Source: Spongiibacteraceae bacterium UBA5047
Lineage (GTDB): Bacteria > Pseudomonadota > Gammaproteobacteria > Pseudomonadales > Spongiibacteraceae
Assembly (NCBI GenBank): GCA_002415025.1
Contig: DIBR01000069.1
Coordinates: 39,552 to 46,710 of the forward strand
Direction of reading: 5' to 3'
DNA length: 7,159 nt
Positions 5,019 through 7,159 of this stretch are shown piece by piece; position 1 is the stretch's first letter, and each line of letters opens with the position of its first letter. The notes under the pieces are model-generated. The model did no database searches. It had not been told where the DNA came from and saw only the letters and a list, made by a program, of their open reading frames with translations. The translations under genes were made by a program, and so were the position numbers.

Positions 5019-5884
5019 GTAAACTGCACTCCGAACTTGTGCAATTGCCGCGGCATAACATCATCGAGCTGCGAGACATCTTCGGCGTGAATTTCAATCG
5101 CAGCCAAACCCAAATTTTTGTAGGCTTCGGCCTTGCGCATACTGGCCTTTAGCTCCGCAGGCGAGGCATTCGCCGACCAGTAATCAATGTAAACGCGATT
5201 CACGGGCAGATAGAAATCGGCCTTCAGTGACTCCTCCACGGGTAACTGGCGCTGCGTGGCGTGCAAAACACCGGCCATGTAAAGCCAGTGGCAGATCGCC
5301 AGCAATTCGCGTGTGTCATGGCCGTGGCCGTCAACACTCTCATAGCTTTCCTGGTTCGCGAACAAATCATCACCCGGCGTAGCGCTACCCGCGGCGGCGG
5401 CTGCCGCACAGGCTTGCAAGCGTGCTGCCAGCACCGGGTTTTCTGCCACGCCGGCAGGCCACAGTGCATATAACATGTCAGTTTGCCGGTTTTCCATCTG
5501 CACGCCACCACTGTGCTTACCCGCCGCAGTCAAAATCCAGCCGTGCAATTCACGCTTCAACCAACCGAGTTCCGCAAGACAGCGATTCACCGCCCTGCCA
5601 CTGAGTTGAACACTTTCACCAAGAGCCGCCGCAGACAACATTTTGTTGTTTTCCAAGGCCTGCAGCATCGGGTGCTGCTCAAGGCCTGCGGGCCACACAA
5701 TATAGCGGCCATAGCGCTTGCTGGTTTTGTACTCTCCGCCTTCAAACTCACCTTTAGGAGTTAAGGCCCAACCATCCTGAATTTTTCGTATCCAATCATA
5801 GTCTTTGAGCGTGCCAAACAATTGCTGCACCGGCACTTCCAGCTGCCGTGCAAGCGCCGAGGTCGAAATTTTCGGGTTATCCAT
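5015..5884 (-). CDS. Uncharacterised protein: two winged-helix-like repeats and a PD-(D/E)XK nuclease-like domain
   Basis: I do not know a characterised homologue of this 289-residue protein, though similar ones occur in pseudomonads as hypothetical proteins. Residues about 6-74 and 83-152 are an internal duplication: ISTSALA versus LSAAALG, DYDWIRKIQDGWALTPKG versus ELGWLKRELHGWILTAAGK, and IVWPAGLEQHPML versus ALWPAGVAENPVL. Each unit looks like a small winged helix followed by a GW..T..G strand pair. An Ala-rich linker (158-170) leads to a C-terminal domain: RELLAICHWLYMAGV (192-206), ADFYLPVNRVYIDYW (222-236) and RKAEAYKNLGLAAIEI (250-265). This order of Glu193, Asp223, Asp234 and Lys251 resembles PD-(D/E)XK nucleases, although Asp replaces the more usual Glu in the second motif. 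The ATG at 5884 has only a closely spaced AGGTG before it. The gene converges on the trmA operon, diverges from arsR, and ends in the TAG of a repeat element. DNA binding or cleavage is inference. Confidence 0.8.
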   Translation of the reverse strand: MDNPKISTSALARQLEVPVQQLFGTLKDYDWIRKIQDGWALTPKGEFEGGEYKTSKRYGRYIVWPAGLEQHPMLQALENNKMLSAAALGESVQLSGRAVNRCLAELGWLKRELHGWILTAAGKHSGGVQMENRQTDMLYALWPAGVAENPVLAARLQACAAAAAAGSATPGDDLFANQESYESVDGHGHDTRELLAICHWLYMAGVLHATQRQLPVEESLKADFYLPVNRVYIDYWSANASPAELKASMRKAEAYKNLGLAAIEIHAEDVSQLDDVMPRQLHKFGVQFT

Positions 5885-5950
5885 GACACCTATCTGCCTG
5901 ATTCTATAGTCTTAGCGTACTGGCACCGTTGACACCCAGCAAGCCGGAGT

Positions 5951-5979
5951 TTGATTCGCCCTAAATAGTTCTATATATT
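5951..5979 (+). promoter_or_regulatory. Predicted sigma70 promoter of arsR-aqpS (probably leaderless)
   Basis: TTGATT (5951-5956) and TATATT (5974-5979) are separated by exactly 17 bp, a near-consensus sigma70 promoter. A start 6 to 8 nt after the -10 box falls at about 5986-5987, which is the arsR ATG itself, so the message would have little or no 5' leader. No proper Shine-Dalgarno sequence precedes the ATG, which fits. A perfect TTGACA lies further upstream at 5929-5934 but its matching -10 is poor. On the minus strand the same 100-bp spacer must also drive the divergent gene; TAGAAT (rc of 5901-5906) is a possible -10 there without a clear -35. Confidence 0.65.
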
Positions 5980-5988
5980 TGGAACTAT
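5965..5988. promoter_or_regulatory. Candidate ArsR operator (ATAGTTC-N10-GAACTAT)
   Basis: A perfect 7-bp dyad, ATAGTTC (5965-5971) and GAACTAT (5982-5988), brackets the -10 box and runs into the start codon of arsR. ArsR-family dimers bind such dyads and repress by blocking RNA polymerase, releasing on binding of As(III) or related metalloids. The position gives a simple autoregulated switch for arsR-aqpS. The dyad is seen directly; binding by this ArsR is inferred. Confidence 0.65.
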
Positions 5989-6304
5989 GAAATCACTTGA
6001 AGCCGTAACCGCACTCGCTGCGCTCGCACAGGACTCCCGGCTCGCCATCTTCCGGGCACTTGTACAAAGCGCTCCTGAGCCTATCAATCCCGGCCATTTG
6101 TCCGAGGCACTCGACATTCCCAAGGCGACGCTGTCCTTTCATCTGAAAGAGCTAAGCAACGCCGGCCTGATCAGCGCGGAGAACGAGGGGCGTCACAAGC
6201 TCTATCGTGCCAGGCTGGAGACCATGAACACCTTGATCGACTACCTCCTTGAAAACTGCTGCCAGGGAACGCAATGCCCTCAACCGGAGAAACCTGCATG
6301 CTGA
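5987..6304 (+). CDS. arsR: ArsR-family metalloid-responsive repressor
   Basis: This 105-residue winged-helix repressor is expected to bind DNA as a dimer and let go on binding As(III), Sb(III) or organoarsenicals. The N-terminal VTALAALAQDSRLAIFRALV (7-26) is typical of the family, followed by the recognition region LSEALDIPKATLSFHLKELSNAGLI (38-62) and the wing with GRHKLYRA. The inducer-binding ELCVCDLC-type motif of plasmid R773 ArsR is absent from the recognition helix. Instead, the C-terminus carries Cys91-Cys92 and Cys97 (CCQGTQC) and a final Cys105, resembling the C-terminal three-cysteine As(III) site of Acidithiobacillus ferrooxidans ArsR (CCx5C there, CCx4C here). The ATG at 5987 matches the family start and lies inside a candidate operator. 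The stop overlaps the aquaporin gene by 7 nt, so the two are one operon. Confidence 0.92.
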   Translation: MKSLEAVTALAALAQDSRLAIFRALVQSAPEPINPGHLSEALDIPKATLSFHLKELSNAGLISAENEGRHKLYRARLETMNTLIDYLLENCCQGTQCPQPEKPAC

Positions 6305-6993
6305 GTACTGACCCGTCGAAAACCAGCGCCTATCTGGCGGAATTTTTCGGCACCGCCATGTTACTCGTCGCTGTTGTCGGCTCTGGCATCATGGGCCAGA
6401 ACCTCTCACAGGAAAATATGGGCATCGCGTTGCTGGCGAATTCCCTGGCAACCGGCGCAGCTCTCTACGTACTCATCACTGCCCTTGCACCAATAAGCGG
6501 CGCGCACTTCAACCCGGCTGTTAGCCTGTGCTTTGCGTTAACAGGCAAGCTGCCTGCCCGGCGCCTGCCTGCATATATCTTTCTGCAGTGCTGCGGCGCG
6601 GTACTCGGCGTGATTACCGCAAATTTGATGTTTGATCTGGCTCCGGTCTCGTTCTCCACAACCGAGCGCTGGGGAAGCCACCTGCTGCTGAGCGAATTCG
6701 TAGCCACCTGCGGTTTACTGCTCACCATCGTGCTTTTTATCAAACACAACGAAGAGGCCGTGCCACTCGGTGTGGCGTTGTTCATCACCGGCGCTTACTG
6801 GTTTACCAGCTCAACCTCCTTCGCTAATCCGGCAGTATCTTTCGCACGCATATTCAGCGACACCTTTGCAGGCATTGCCCCGCACTGCGCACCGGCCTTT
6901 ATTGCCGTGCAGCTCGGCGCGGCGGTATTAATCGGGGTGGGCTTAAAAGGAATCGCCGTGCGAACCGGGCAAAGTCGCGCAGTACAAGGTTAA
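6298..6993 (+). CDS. aqpS: AqpS-type aquaglyceroporin of an arsenic operon
   Basis: This is a six-helix MIP-family channel of 231 residues in the inner membrane, expected to pass small neutral solutes such as As(OH)3 or methylarsenite. The first half has YLAEFFGTAMLLVAVVGSG (12-30) and the pore loop GAHFNPAVSL with NPA at 72-74. The second half has LLSEFVATCGLLLTIVLFI and the loop SSTSFANPAVSFAR with NPA at 177-179. The residue after the second NPA, normally the selectivity-filter arginine, is Val180, as I recall for Sinorhizobium meliloti AqpS, where the channel follows arsR and replaces an ArsB pump. ATG at 6298 is preferred because GGAGA (6286-6290) is 7 nt upstream and the N-terminus fits; an ATG at 6274 with AGGGA upstream would add eight residues. 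No arsC, arsH or arsM follows in the window. Confidence 0.88.
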   Translation: MLSTDPSKTSAYLAEFFGTAMLLVAVVGSGIMGQNLSQENMGIALLANSLATGAALYVLITALAPISGAHFNPAVSLCFALTGKLPARRLPAYIFLQCCGAVLGVITANLMFDLAPVSFSTTERWGSHLLLSEFVATCGLLLTIVLFIKHNEEAVPLGVALFITGAYWFTSSTSFANPAVSFARIFSDTFAGIAPHCAPAFIAVQLGAAVLIGVGLKGIAVRTGQSRAVQG

Positions 6994-7078
6994 GGGCCTC
7001 TCCATGAGGATCCAGAGCGCGCCTTGCCAGTCGAAATAGCGCAAAGCCGGAACGATCACTGAGTGATTCGAAGCTGCC

Positions 7079-7159
7079 CTAGCAGGTTGTTGATTTTCGT
7101 TTTCGAGGCAGCCAATGCAAGGCAAAAACTGGCGACATGAGGGAGTTTATACGCAATAA
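7079..7159 (+). mobile_element. CTAG-ended inverted-repeat element, copy 2 (partial, inverted relative to copy 1)
   Basis: From CTAGCAGGTTGTTGATTTTC (7079-7098) onward the sequence matches the reverse complement of copy 1 (4903-5018) almost base for base for about 55 bp, with one difference in the 20-bp end. It then diverges with substitutions and a one-base gap (ACGCAATAA at the window end where copy 1 has ACGCCGCAG). The other end lies outside the window. It begins 85 bp after the aquaporin stop, where it could help end the arsR-aqpS transcript. The shared bases GCTGCCCT just outside the end of this copy (7073-7080) also precede the left end of copy 1. Confidence 0.75.

Noticed and set aside
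5224..5764. Several overlapping open frames opposite and within the nuclease-like gene
   Set aside because: They have low-complexity Arg/Cys-rich translations typical of shadow frames, no ribosome binding sites and no recognisable family, while the minus-strand frame has coherent domains and an internal duplication.
7055..7067. Small dyad ATCACT-G-AGTGAT downstream of the aquaporin gene
   Set aside because: Six-base arms with a one-base spacer and no T run are too short to call a terminator or operator without further copies.
6943..7125. 60-codon minus-strand reading frame after the aquaporin gene, starting in the repeat
   Set aside because: Its first third (CIGCLENENQQPA) is a translation of the repeat element itself, and the rest runs antisense into the aquaporin gene. 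It is a repeat-derived artefact.

Overview
The window reads as gammaproteobacterial chromosome. The gene order tRNA-Ser(UGA), yccA, tus genes resembles the serT-yccA-tusE neighbourhood of E. coli and the yccA-tusDCBE-ybiB order I recall from Pseudomonas. Moderate GC, the protein similarities and a dispersed repeat ending in CTAGCAGGCTGTTGATTTTC suggest a marine-type member of the Cellvibrionales/Pseudomonadales side. That placement is inference; no rRNA or other phylogenetic marker is present.

Core half (1-4756, all on +). The 3' part of a tRNA-Ser(UGA) gene is followed by a well-formed sigma70 promoter and yccA, a seven-helix Bax-inhibitor-1 family membrane protein that in E. coli modulates the FtsH protease. 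A strong terminator hairpin closes yccA and sits directly against the start of tusD. Then come tusD-tusC-tusB-tusE (sulfur relay to tRNA wobble uridine 34), a ybiB/trpD2-like gene, trmA (tRNA m5U54 methyltransferase) and a pterin-4a-carbinolamine dehydratase gene that overlaps the trmA stop. Much of this half therefore concerns tRNA: a tRNA gene, a wobble thiolation relay and a T-loop methyltransferase.

Boundary (4757-5018). This short spacer between convergent genes is unusually structured. It holds a weak terminator-like hairpin, an 8-bp stem with a CGAA loop (C(UUCG)G on the other strand), a perfect 36-bp palindrome, and a 116-bp element with 20-bp terminal inverted repeats. The right end of that element supplies the stop codon of the next gene.

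Accessory half (5015-7159). A minus-strand gene encodes an uncharacterised protein made of two tandem winged-helix-like repeats plus a C-terminal domain that looks like a PD-(D/E)XK nuclease. Divergent from it is a two-gene operon: an ArsR-family metalloid sensor with a C-terminal CCx4C cluster, and an AqpS-type aquaglyceroporin whose usual selectivity-filter arginine is replaced by valine. The arsR promoter is near-consensus and places the transcription start at about the ATG, so the mRNA is probably leaderless; a dyad operator brackets the -10 box and start codon. A second, inverted copy of the repeat begins 85 bp after the aquaporin gene and runs off the window, so the two copies bracket the accessory genes.

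The best candidates for under-described biology are the repeat-wHTH/nuclease-like protein, the orphan arsR-aqpS pair with its leaderless, operator-embedded start, and the CTAG-ended repeat with its adjoining palindrome.
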